From Aspidapion aeneum (lineage: Eukaryota > Arthropoda > Insecta > Coleoptera > Brentidae): a DNA stretch of 64,000 bases. Positions within the stretch are counted from its first letter, which is position 1, and each line of letters begins with the position of its first letter. Location: positions 3,028,112 through 3,092,111 of the forward strand of contig OY755042.1 in assembly GCA_963576565.1 (NCBI GenBank). Reading direction: 5' to 3'. The notes under the pieces are model-generated. The model saw only the letters and a list, made by a program, of their open reading frames with translations. It made no database searches and had not been told where the DNA came from. The translations under genes and the position numbers were made by a program. Positions 43,492 through 54,404 of the stretch are shown here, piece by piece.

Positions 43492-44859
43492 GGGTCCGCT
43501 GAATACAAATCTGCAGTTAAAAAAAATTTCGGGTAATTTAAAGCGGATGGGGGGGGGGATTATTATATTAGGATAGAACTGTCTATGTTTATGAGACTTA
43601 ACTAACAAACCTTACCCAAGTTTTTTTGCAGATTTTGACAGCTTTGCTTAACTCTATTATAAAATTTACTAAGGACTTTTGTGCATCAGCCACCATTTTG
43701 AAATATTCAAAATGGCGACCGTGAACAAAAAACAAAAGGAAAGCATACACATGCGATACATCAGTTATAGGGTTCTTGGGTTCGCTGAATCCAAATTTGA
43801 TGTTAAAAAAAGATTTTGGAGTAATCTGAAGGCGTGCGGGTATTTATGGGGTAAACAGTAAAACTGTTTGTATGGAGACAACGAGCAAATTTTATCAAAG
43901 GTTTTTTACAGATTTTGACCGCTCTGCTCAACTGTATTATAAAACTAACCAAAGACTTTTGGTCATTAGCCACCATTTTGAACTATTCAAGATGATGTCT
44001 GAGAAAAAAAAAACAAAAGGAAAGCATATACATGCCAGTTTTTGGGTTCGCTAAATCCAAATATGTTGTTAAAAAAAGATTTTGGGGTAATCTGCATATG
44101 CTTCTTCTTGAATTTTTTCCCACGGTCGCCATAATCCCAAAAGTTATTAGCTACTTTTCTAATGGGGTTGAGCAGAGCTCTCAAAATCTGTAAGAAAAAT
44201 CATGATTAAAGTATTTTCGTTAAGACTTCGCATACGGTTTAACCCAAAAATACCCCCACTCGTCCGGAATATATAAAATCTACTTTTAACAAAAGGTTTG
44301 CATTCAGCGAATCCAAAAACCCTATAATTGATGTATCGCATGCATATGCTTTTCTTTTGTATTTTTTTCACGGCACCATCTTGAATATTTAAATATTTTA
44401 AACTGATGGCTGATGCCCAAGTCATTGGTTAGTTTTATAATAGGGTTGAGCAGAGCTGTCAAACTTTCTAAAAATATTTGATAAAGTTTATTGGTTAAAT
44501 CTCCATATAAACAGTTTTATTGTTTATACAGTAAACCAGATTACCCCTGAATCTTTTTTTAACATAATATTTGAATTCAGCGTACCCAAGAACCCTATAA
44601 GTAAGGTATCATATGCATGTGCTCCTTTTCTAAATTTTTGCCCACGGTCGCCATGTTGAATATTTCAAAATGGTGGCTGATGGCCAGAAGTCACTGGTAA
44701 GCTTTGAAATAGGGTTAAGCAAAGCTTTCAAAATCAAAAATAACTTAATTAAAGTTTGTTCGCTAAGTCTCCACATAAACAGTTCTACCGTAATACCATA
44801 AATTCCCGGCTATCACCTGTTTCTTTAAATTACTCCTTTTAACTGAATTCAGCGGACCC
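43492..44859. mobile_element. Inverted-end element built of alternating ~290-bp units
   Basis: The ends GGGTCCGCTGAAT (43492) and ATTCAGCGGACCC (44847-44859) are inverted. Inside, units with TTCGCTGAATCCAAATnTG, AAAAAAAGATTTTGG and a CATTTTGAAnTATTCAAnATG block appear about five times, in both orientations. No transposase is recognised; the 31-33 kb element contains a similar CGCTGAATCCGAATAT word. Confidence 0.6.
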
Positions 44860-44997
44860 AAATACTCTAGAATCGGTGTATCGCTTGCCTATGTTAACAG
44901 GTCGATTTTTTTCATAAAATGATTCTCCCTCCGTTGGGGTACCCCCCAGAAAAAATAGTGTCGAATTTCAATTCTGGCGACCAAAGGCCGACTGAAA

Positions 44998-45256
44998 TAA
45001 TAGAGAATTATTGAAATACAGCCAGGCTATAATTGTGCCAGGACTATTTTGACACATTCACATTGAAAACTGACAGTTGATCCTTCAAAATTGGCATATC
45101 AAAGTCGAATTTAAAACTTTCGTCGTTTATTTTCAATTAATAAAAGAAGGCACTATTTATTCCGGTTTGAAAGATCACAGCTGATATTAGAATGTGAAGG
45201 TGTCAAAATTGTGCCTGGCACTATTATAGCCTGATTTATTTTAATAATTCTCTATT
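44998..45256. mobile_element. MITE related to 28903-29104, copy 2
   Basis: The outer inverted pair AATAGAGAATTATT and its inverse (AATAATTCTCTATT) is followed inward by GCCAGGCTATAATTGTGCCA and its inverse. ACTGACAGTTGAT and CACAGCTGAT words are shared with copy 1. Confidence 0.7.
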
Positions 45257-45518
45257 GTACCACACACATCTATGCTTGATTTAGATATTTTTTTATTTAA
45301 TTTTTTCACTTTAAAATGGCCGCTATCTTGGATTTTTAAAAATGTTTAAGGGTGCCAGAGTGACATCACTCGGATTAATAATATAGAGCATCCTGACTAA
45401 CAAAATCTGTAAAAAAAATTCTTGTACCATTAATTTCCCACTTCAAATAGCTGTTTCGCAACCAGATTATTCCAATTCGTAACACAGTTTCTGGAAAAAA
45501 AAGTAGTATATCATTTGA

Positions 45519-45659
45519 CAGTGGCGCACCCAGGAATATGTCTTGGGGGCCCGAGGCCTCTTGGGGGGGGGGCGAAGCCTCATGATGTCGAATGTTAAGC
45601 TATTTTTTGTGTTTTTTCCTGAAATATGTGGAAAATATGTAAAAAAATCTAAGGCTTAG
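45519..45659. mobile_element. MITE with GGCGCACCCAGG end, copy 3 (truncated)
   Basis: Aligns with 26350-26500 (CAGTGGCGCACCCAGGAATA, CTCATGATGTCGAAT, TCTAAGGCTTA) and then stops where the next element begins; the right terminus is missing. Confidence 0.75.
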
Positions 45660-45900
45660 ACTGCCGTCCTTAGTAAGACCCACCTATTTGCAAAAAAAAT
45701 CAAAAATAAGTTATGACCGAAAATGGCTTTAAAAAGGTTATTTTCATCTGTTGTTTAAGAAAAATACCCAAATTTTTGTTCGGAAGTATTTTATTTTGAA
45801 AAACAAAAAAAATATATTACTATGTACCCTTAAACTTTAAAGTCGCTTTTCTCGAAATAAGTGCAAACGTAGATAGGTGGGTCTTACTAAGGACGGCAGT
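45660..45900. mobile_element. MITE with 28-bp perfect inverted ends
   Basis: The 241-bp unit starts ACTGCCGTCCTTAGTAAGAC (continuing CCACCTAT) and ends with the exact inverse. The flanks TTAG and ATAC do not show a duplication, and the MITE it interrupts does not resume, so adjoining sequence was lost. Confidence 0.8.
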
Positions 45901-45944
45901 ATACTCTTCAGTGTACACATTTCTTAAAACTGGGTAACATTTAA

Positions 45945-46330
45945 AATATTAAAATACATTTTATCGAAAATTAAAATCTTGAATAATAAAAATCTCATAT
46001 AATCAAAATCTCGAAACTAAAATATCTAATAAAATATCGCAAAATTAAAAGCTCATTAAATATATTCAAAATTCGTTTGGTTGATTTGATTAAATTGGCT
46101 GGTGAGGTTGGTTTATTTATGTTATTTATTTAGGTTGGTTGGGTAGTTGTGGTAGTTTCAATATTTCGATTTTCAATATTTTGTAATTTTGCTATTTTGA
46201 TTTTAAATACTTTAATTTTCCATATTTTAGATATTCGACATTTTAATAACTTTAAATTTTAATTTGCATTATAAAGAGTTGGAGATTTTGATATTCGATA
46301 AAATATAATTCGATAAAATATGAACAGTGG
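45945..46330. repeat. AAAATTAAAATCTCGAAA-type word array, inverted halves
   Basis: The left half (45960-46080) repeats AAAATCTnGAAnA words; the right half (46155-46320) repeats the inverse type (ATATTTCGATTTTCAATATT, TTTTGATATTCGATAAAAT). A GGTTGGTTGGG stretch lies between them. Confidence 0.5.
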
Positions 46331-46711
46331 ATATTAGTTACTAAAGTTGTCTTCAAAAGTGCTAAGAAACAGCCAACACGATAACACCTCCCAGGTTTGC
46401 CATTTTGTTATTCAGTTAGGGGCACATTTTTGTATGAATGATTTACCGCCTCAATCTGACTATCTTTCTTACATAATTTTTAAACAGTCCCATGTTTCCT
46501 TTTGGGGAATTTCTAAAGGTTGGTGCCGATTTGGGGATATTTTGGCAATACCAACCCATTTACCCTCCACCAACTGTCAAGTACATGTAGCGGTCATTTT
46601 CTTTCCACGTCATTAGCATTCCAGTTTATGTTACAGTTCCGTGCTAGTACCTGAGAAAAGCTACCGCTTTTCAAGCAAAAATAATGACAATCCAAAGGAG
46701 GTAGGGGGAGG

Positions 46712-46770
46712 TAGAGTCCCTGTATGTTGACATATTTGGATATATATGGATATATATGGAGGGAGGTAGG
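46712..46770. mobile_element. Palindromic hAT-type miniature element, copy 3 (broken)
   Basis: The left arm TAGAGTCCCTGTATGTTGAC is intact, but the right arm is replaced by duplicated ATATATGG sequence. No duplication can be tested. Confidence 0.7.
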
Positions 46771-46789
46771 CACTGATGAGAAAGCTGCT

Positions 46790-47150
46790 GTTCATGTTCT
46801 GATAGGAAAAGCAATCAGCGCTCTCAAGATTGCGGGCAGCTATTCTGGGTCTTGAACGATGTGATAGTTACCATCACATGCTTTGGCCAATGGTAAGCTT
46901 TAAATTAGCTCCGAGCCGTTACGTGCTATGCGAAAAGACCTCCATTGCGCAAGCTTCTCCTACGATCCGACCAAGAAACGTTCAGTCGGTACGGGGCAGG
47001 AGAACAAATTTTGCTTGAAACGCGTAAAATTCACTAACTCCGAAGAGCGGGCGACCATGCCATTGGTCAAGACAAGTTATTTCACACAACACGCAACCGC
47101 TCAGAGTTTGCTTTTGGTCAAAGCACGGACCACCTAACAAACAGATAGGG
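46790..47150. repeat. Interspersed repeat, inverse of 49640-49860
   Basis: CTGGGTCTTGAACGAT and CACGGACCACCTAACAAACA recur as inverses at about 49737-49757 and 49689-49715, in the mirrored order, so both are pieces of the same repeat. Family not identified. Confidence 0.6.
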
Positions 47151-47793
47151 AACTCAGGTGGTGGGGGGTGCTACGCGCATCTTTCACGCAGCCTGCCATG
47201 TTGGGGTCAACCACTCCAGAGGCGCATTCTGTATTTCAATATTTTTTAAACTTTTAGTACGTGTTGAGCATTAGTGGTGTGTAGATGTGATTTTTGTATT
47301 TGATATATGTTATTTTTGATTTTAAACAATGGAAACGGTTTGTGCCGTAAGAGACTGTAAATCCACGCGACGGTGAACTCTTAATCGAAGTAATTTTCGA
47401 TTTCCGCAGGATCCTATAAGGCAAACTTATACATTATTTTATCTTTCGATTTTTTTAAAGCTTTTGCCATATCCTATACAAGGTGTTCAATAATTAAATG
47501 TCCTATGAGATGAATCTGTAAATGATTTCAGTACAAAGAGTTCTTAAGGACATATAGATCTGCAACCCCTTTGATTTAGTTTTTTTTATTTTTTTTATAC
47601 TTTTGCAGGATTTGTTATATTTATCTCAAATTTAAAAATGCGCCGCCATTAGATCCTAAAAAACAAGATATAAACTATGCTTTGTTTAGAAAGTTTTTGG
47701 TGTTTTGTATGAAACAGCTCAGTTTGTAGAAAAAGGATATTATAGATTGGTATTTTGATCCTTAAATTAAGCAGAGGTTCACAAATTAAAAGG
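47151..47793. other. Intron, nothing recognised
   Basis: No gene or repeat boundary supported. Confidence 0.4.
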
Positions 47794-48603
47794 GTAGGGG
47801 ACAATTCACCGCAGCCGATTAACCGCGGCCGATTTGCCGCACCTAGCCGATTGGCCGCGGCTTGTTTTGCCGCGGGGACATTTCGCCGCCAATCAAATTG
47901 CCGCGGGGATAATTTTCCGCGGGAACAATTCGCCGCGAGATTTTTGTTTCATGATATTACCATTGTTTTATTTACCTTGACTTTATATTTTTTTATAAAA
48001 ATAATGTTTTAAAACTTTCCAACTATTTATTTGGTGGTAACTATGTATAGTTACCAGCATTTTTTAATTGGAAAAAATAAATAAAATGACGAATGTAGAA
48101 TTGCGGTTTTTGCCATTTATGAACCGATATGCATCAAACTAGAAACTTTAGGATGTTTCAGGGCGCTGATTATTATTTTTAACTTAAACTAAAAAAAATA
48201 AAATAAATGGGAACCGACCTGAAACACCCACAATTTGATGCATATCGGTTCAAAAATGGAAAAATCCGCCATGTTGTATCGCCATTTTGATTTTTTTAAA
48301 TTTAAGTTAAAAATAATGATCAGCGACTTTAAAAATCTCATCAGTCCGAGTTAGATACAAATCCGTCCACAAGCGGAAAAATCCGCCATTTTGGATCCGC
48401 CATTTTATGTATTTTCCTAATAAAAAAAATGCTTGAAAAGTTTGAAAAAAGTTATAATCAAACAAATATATATGAAGTCAAGCTAAATACAACTGTTTAA
48501 ACAATTCCCAATGGTAACATCATAAAACAAAAAAATCTCACGATGAATTGTCCCCGCGGCGAGTTGGACCACAGCGAATTGGCCGCGGCGAATTGTCCCC
48601 TAC
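47794..48603. mobile_element. Inverted-end element with CCGCGG word clusters
   Basis: Starts GTAGGGGACAATTCACCGC and ends GCGGCGAATTGTCCCCTAC. Each end carries several words of the type GGCCGCGG, CGCGGGGACA and CAATTCGCCGCG. Internally GAACCGATATGCATCAAA at 48121 pairs with its inverse near 48235, and AAATCCGCCAT words repeat. No clear target duplication or gene. GC-rich ends stand out from an AT-rich body. Confidence 0.7.
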
Positions 48604-49639
48604 TCATCTAAAGGGCCCTTAATAAAAAGAGAAAATAGTCATTTTAGCACTAAATTTATTAACATTTTTAAAACAGATTTTTGGGTAATAGGTTTCAATA
48701 TTTTTAGATATTTTTGAATAATTTTGAAACTTAATTATTGCCGTTTTGGTAATGCATAATTCCACAAAATTTTAATGGTCTGTTATAATTTTTAAGAGAC
48801 AAACAAAAAATCGAAAAAAAAATGCTAAGTTTAACACCCTGTAAAAACAAAGAGGTCTAAATGTAATGCGAAAAAAAATTTTGTTTTGACCATTTCCACA
48901 ATTCCTTAAAGTTTCATGCATCATTTAAATTAAACCCTGTATAATACACTATTATATAACATTTGGTCAAGAGTTTTTGACACAAATTTGTTATAATTTT
49001 TTCTGATGCTACTATTTACACTTTTAAGAATACATATAAAACAATTATTTTTTTTTTAAATATTGGATTTTACTAAATTTTAAAATATTAATTTACCGTG
49101 AAGCAATTTTGTGCCAATTGTAAAGATTATTTGGTCACCCTGTATCTCCTTAAACTTTCAATTTTTCGAAAAAAATAATAAATAATATCTGATTCCAGTA
49201 AATTAGGAAATTACTCTACAATGTCAAACTTCTTATATTTAAAATTCACAATTTTACTCCTCTTGAAACTTAATAAATGTTATCCGAATACAACAAAAAA
49301 AGCAATCAATTTTTTTCTTTTTGTGTTTGGCTGTATGCTGGAAACGACAACATGCCAACGTATTCTGAACGAAGAAGAAGACCTCTTTTTGTGCTTCCCA
49401 TATCTCTCATTCAATAGAACACATTATTTCCATAGTCCCCTACAGAGGACAAGATATAATATTTTTACGCGGCCGAGACTCTAAAATTCATTTTAGCTCC
49501 CATTTTTAGCAGAACACTATTTTAATGTTTTTATTGTTTCTGGCAGTAAAAAATATTTTTTCGCATCAACAATCTGGAACATTCATATTTTATGATAAAT
49601 TTATTTTAGTCCGGCTCTGAGTTTGATTCCCAATGCTCA
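48604..49639. other. Intron, nothing recognised
   Basis: An 87-codon + strand frame at 49221-49484 has no recognised motif. No other coding signal. Confidence 0.35.
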
Positions 49640-49860
49640 GCCATCGTTGAATTCTCCGAGATCAAAGACGGCCAGCCGGCTTATTTATCTGTTTGTTAGG
49701 TGATCCGTGGTCAAAGCGTGTGATGTGGATGGTCATATCGTTCAAGACCCAGCATAGCTACCCAGATGGTTTGGTAGAAGCATGCGCAGAAGTGACTTGG
49801 GATTGGGCTCTGGGGTCTATATCAGGATCAGGCTACGAGAAAGCTGATTAACGTATACAT
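49640..49860. repeat. Interspersed repeat, inverse of 46790-47150
   Basis: Contains TCTGTTTGTTAGGTGATCCG and ATCGTTCAAGACCCAGC, the mirrored words of the partner copy. Confidence 0.6.
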
Positions 49861-50030
49861 ATCGAAGCACGAACCGAATATGCGGGCCCGTAGCTACATC
49901 TGACTCCCTTAACCACTTCTCTGGCACCGCTACCCTGTATGTCGTCGATAAGAGAATCTCCTTTTACGCCTCAGTCTCAGCAAATGTTCTTTTTGTCAAC
50001 GAATCCTTCTCCATACGATTCCTGACTCTA

Positions 50031-50302
50031 TTATCCTAAGGTACTCTGCCATCGCTTCCTTTAAAATAGGATCAGGCTTGATAAGTTAAGGGGGCTGTGC
50101 CTCCGCTATTTTGACAAGGCCGCTATAAAATCAAAGTATAGCGAGTCTGACGGAGTTTGGCTAAGCTACCGTAGAACGAGATTACTTTGCTCCACTTTTT
50201 TGAGTTAATTCGAAAAATTCAAAGAAATCACCAAAAATTATACAATAAAAAATGTTTTTTTTGGATTTAATGAAAAACACATGGTATAGGTAATTAACAA
50301 AC
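50031..50302. repeat. 272-bp direct repeat, left copy
   Basis: More than 90% identical by eye to 51492-51766, starting CCTAAGGTACTCTGCCAT and ending GTAATTAACAAA. It includes the left terminus (CCGTAGAACGAG at 50169) of the pogo-like MITE seen complete at 51629, but without its right end. Confidence 0.8.
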
Positions 50303-51491
50303 GCACCGACTTTTTTTTTGGTTTCTTAGCCTAAAGAATACCTTATTTCGAAAAATTTCGTTGCACCGAACTTAAAGGCAGACTCATTCCTTCCTTAGTG
50401 TTGTTAAAATTAAGTCAGCTTTTTTCGTGACTTTACTATTCCTTAAGAGCTGCTTAGATAAGATGCTGGTCACATAATGTTACTCGTGTGGCATAGCAAT
50501 AGCAACTGACAATACCTACAAATGAGCAGTGTTTTGATTAAAGTGAATTTTGTCTTTTTTAAGTAAATAAAGTAAAAAACATGTTTTTTTTAAATAAATA
50601 AAAATGATTTTGAAAAACTTTATTGCACAAGATAACGGCTAGATTTTGGTTCTTTTAGCACAATGTTTTTGTGAAAAAATATACCTATGTATCGATAACA
50701 AAAAGATTTGTAAGGAAGAAACATAATTTAAATAAAGTTGAATCTAATTTTTATTACAGGATTTTCGTCCGATTTTTGAGTTAACTGTTGTTCACAGCCT
50801 GGTGGGTACCGCGGTAAGGGTAGGATAGGACTGACCAGTGTAAGAAAACCCTTGCATTTAAATGAAACTGCAGTGCATGGAGTAACAAGACGATTTTCCT
50901 TTCTGCCTTTACATTTTACCCTAATTTCATTATAATTTTTAATCCTTTGGTTATATCCAGTGGTGTATGGGCCGCTGCCTTATGGACAGGAGCCTTATGG
51001 GCAGGTGCCTTATTGGCCTGTGCCTTAGGAGCAGTACATTTTTCGGCCGGGCGCGGATTTTGTCCTGGGTTGGATGGGAAACCGTAAACCAACCCGGGAA
51101 AAAATACCCGACTGTACCAACAAGGCGACAAGGACACCCAAATTCCAAAAAATCGAGTAGCATCATCTCGATTTCATCATCTTCCAAATATTCTTCCAAA
51201 AATTCAAGAACTTTCATTTTTGTAAATAAATTTTTAAAGGCGACTTGACTCAGAAAATTGATGGGTTTTGACAAAACTATTTTGGGACGTACTGGGTGTT
51301 GTTGTTGTTTTTTCATAGTTTAAAAATTATGTTGGTTGAAACAGCGGCGTTGCCTGATTGGGTCACAAGGTGGCTGCATCTTAACAAAGAAGAGGAGATT
51401 TTTGCTCGGTGCAACAAATTTAAAAATAAGGCTTGCCTAAAATTAAAGCAATCCATAGTTAAGAAATGGAATTTTAAAAGTCGGTGCTATG
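50303..51491. other. Segment between the direct repeats
   Basis: On the - strand an open frame (51316-50951) contains KVLEFLEEYLEDDEIEMMLL, a possible acidic helix, followed by repeats of a CCTTATGGGCAG-type word in DNA. I do not recognise the protein and cannot say it is expressed. Nothing else is supported. Confidence 0.35.
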
Positions 51492-51766
51492 GGCCCTAAG
51501 GTACTCTGCCATTACTTCCTTCAAAGTAGGATCAGGCTTGATAATTTAAGGGGGCTGTGCCTCCGCTATTTTGACAAGGCCGCTATAAAATCAAAGTATA
51601 GCGAGTCTGACGGAGTTTGGCTAGGCTACCGTAAAACGAGATTACTTTGCTCCACTTTTTTGAGTTAATTCGAAAAATTCAAAGAAATAACCCAAAATTA
51701 TACCATAAAAAATGTTTTTTTTTGGATTTAATGAAAAACACATGATATATGTAATTAACAAAGGAC
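51492..51766. repeat. 275-bp direct repeat, right copy
   Basis: Partner of 50031-50302; continues without a break into the body of the pogo-like MITE. Confidence 0.8.
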
Positions 51767-52342
51767 ATTTTTATTACAAAATACTTAGTATTATAAATAT
51801 TTTTTTAACTTGAAAAGTGGAGCAAAGTTTCCTATAGTCCGAGGTTACTTTGCCCCACTTTATAAAATATGAAAAAAAACATTGGTGTTTTAAATGTTGG
51901 CGCAAATTACACCCAATATTTAGTTAGCTTTTCCCCAGACATTCAAAATGGTGAATAAAAATTTTAAAAATATTGGTTTTTTAAGTTTTTATTTCATAGA
52001 AATCGTTAACTGCACTAGACACCAAATTTTTCAAGGTCAAATTTTAAAGGAATTTCAAGGTGCACTTCACTCTGGTATTAACTCGAGACGACTAAGCGGA
52101 AAACAGCGGCTACCGCGTCCTTGAAAAGTCAAATTCGCAACGGATAATTCACGCGGGGTGGCGTTGTGGTGCATGCGCAGATTTTTAATGTGGAATATCT
52201 AAGAACTTTTTTTCGCAATGGAGCAAAGTAGGACTAGAGTCCCTGTATGTTGACATATTTGGATATATTAATATATCCAAATATGTCAAGATACAGGGAC
52301 TCTAAGTAGGACCAGGGGGCGCAAAGTAACCTCCTTTTACGG
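51629..52342. mobile_element. TA-flanked pogo-like MITE with ACTTTGCTCCAC words
   Basis: The 714-bp unit starts CCGTAAAACGAGATTACTTT and ends with the near inverse (AAAGTAACCTCCTTTTACGG), flanked by TA at 51627-51628 and 52343-52344. The terminal words TTACTTTGCTCCAC and GGAGCAAAGT recur inside. It resembles the pogo element at 9958 in layout and in the CCGT start. A palindromic hAT miniature element is nested at 52235-52304. Confidence 0.8.
52235..52304. mobile_element. 70-bp palindromic hAT-type miniature element, copy 4
   Basis: The unit is nearly all arms (TAGAGTCCCTGTATGTTGAC and inverse; one mismatch near 52289). It has an exact 8-bp duplication AGTAGGAC at 52227-52234 and 52305-52312. 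Nested in the MITE at 51629, so younger than it. Confidence 0.92.
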
Positions 52343-52344
52343 TA

Positions 52345-53389
52345 CCTAAACTATAGTCCTCGCCATACGCAGTTACACTTTTGTGACTTTGACATGATAT
52401 AAACATATTTCCTAATCAGAAATATTTGAAAAATTAAATATTGATATTGGTATAAAATTAAAGGCAAAACTGTCATTGTCTTATATTAAAAGATGCTGAC
52501 CACAGTATACTAATTATTTATAGTAAGGAAAGCACCCCGGTCTTGTCATAATACTGTTATACATACCCCCTGTATACATTAGTTCGGAATACAAAGTTCG
52601 AGAGGCGCTTATTACAGACCGTCACTAGGGTCACTGCATCCTGGAAGCCTGGCGTCTCCATGGGTAGCGACAAGCCCACGTGACCTGCCTCGGAATTTCC
52701 ATGGGCGACTCGTCAACTTACCTCGGAATAATTAGAGTACCTACACGCAATTTTTATACAATTTTGTAAATTAACCTCGGAATTTTTAGAGTACCTACAA
52801 TTTTTCGTAATGCGATATCAGGATTTTTAGAGTACCTACGCAGTATGTATATTTAAAAAAAAATTAAAGCCAATACTTATATTTTAAGTTTTTGACCAAC
52901 TTTTTATTTTTTAAATATAAATTAATAAAAAAGAGACCACGAAACAATTTAGTTCATACACTTTTACCATTGGATATAATATTAGTTATAGTACTTACCT
53001 CAATGATAAAAAATATCATTTCTGTGGGATTACTCTAAATTTTGCTTTTTTGTAAATTTGTTATAGTTTCTAAAGTCATTCCTGTGGTTCTGCCGTGCTT
53101 CCAATCAGGTAGATTTTGTGCAAAAACATAATTTTTTGAAAAATATTCCAGTCTTTGTTTCTAAAATAACATAAGTTCTTTAGATTTGGGATTATAACAT
53201 TTAACGGCATTATTAGAGATATCTTACTTAAATATTAAATCAAGTAAAACAAACTTCAAACCTATCGAGACTTCGAGCCTCGAGATAAACCTGGAAGGTC
53301 ACTCTAAAGTAGGAATGTTCAGGAAGCCAGAATAGTTTTTAATGGTACCTAGTCCTAATTCTACACTTTCGTTATTTTAATTTGATGTC
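52345..53389. other. Intron, nothing recognised
   Basis: No gene supported. The word TTTTTAGAGTACCTAC or a close variant is repeated at about 52783 and 52819. Confidence 0.4.
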
Positions 53390-53605
53390 CTATATACGTA
53401 CCATGTACGTCTGGAGTACGTACATATACATGGTTTCCGTTTAATTGGACGTACCATGTAGGTACCTAGTACGAGTTTTTTACGTACATAGTACATGGCT
53501 AAAATTACATCCCTACGACGACGTATTATATATATGGACGTCCAAAAATGTACGTACTATGTACGTATAGGACGTCGCAGAGTTACGTACATAGTACGTA
53601 CTTGC
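53390..53605. repeat. Cluster of TACGTACATAGTACGTAC palindromes
   Basis: At least seven self-complementary words built from TACGTAC, GTACATGGT or CATAGTAC occur in about 210 bp, including TACGTACATAGTACGTAC at 53583-53600. GACGTCC and CGACGACG words lie between. The outer words GATGTCCTATATACGTACC and the right half are roughly inverted, suggesting a small transposon. Confidence 0.65.
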
Positions 53606-53816
53606 GCTGTCTGGGTAGAGAGTGTGAAACCAAATAGAACCTACCAAAACATATTCTCGAAAAATGTGTTATACTAACCTTTATCAATTAAGCGCAAAAC
53701 TGTAATTTGGAGACAGTGTTTTTATGGAAAAAGGTCAGGGAGTGTCTGGACCGGTTGGAATACGTTTGCGATCAATTGAGAAAGGTAAGGAAAACACCAA
53801 TTGATCGCAATTTTTT

Positions 53817-54318
53817 GTTCGAAGAAATTGTTTTGTTAAAAATTATCGTTCGAAAAAAATGTTGATTAGAAATAACTGTTTTCGTTTAAAAAAAAATGTT
53901 TTCGAACAAATTTTCATTTGAAGAAACTGTTTTCGAACAAATTTTCGTTTGAAGTAAATGTTTTCAAACAAATTCCGTTCGAAAAAATGGTTTTCGAATA
54001 AATTTCGGTTCGAAAAAATGTTTTTGAACAAATTTATATTCGAAGAAACTATTTTCGAACAAATTTCCGATCGAAGAAAATATTTTCGAACAAATCTCCG
54101 GTTGAAAAAATGATTTTCGAACAAAATTCCGTTTGAAAAAAATGTTTTCGAACAAATTTCCATTCAAAGAAACTGTTTTCGAACAAATTTTCGTTCGTAG
54201 AAAATGTTTTAAAACAAATTTCTGTTTGAAGAAAATGTTTTCGAACAAATTTGAGTTCGGAAAAACTGTTTTCGACAAACTTCCGTTCGAGGAAAATATT
54301 ATCGAACAAAGTTCCGCG
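53817..54318. repeat. 31-bp minisatellite, about 16 units
   Basis: The units are near GAACAAATTTCCGTTCGAAG followed by AAAATGTTTTC; several consecutive units count exactly 31 bases. Each unit contains nearly self-complementary TTCGAA words. Because 31 is not a multiple of three, all three frames of the - strand read through the same 31-residue cycle and stay open for about 100 codons. Confidence 0.9.
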
Positions 54319-54404
54319 ACTCGTCGTGCTACTATCCAAACAAATACTTAAAGATGGTACAAAAAAAATTTTTGACCATCAATTTATAGATTGTTGAATT
54401 TTTG

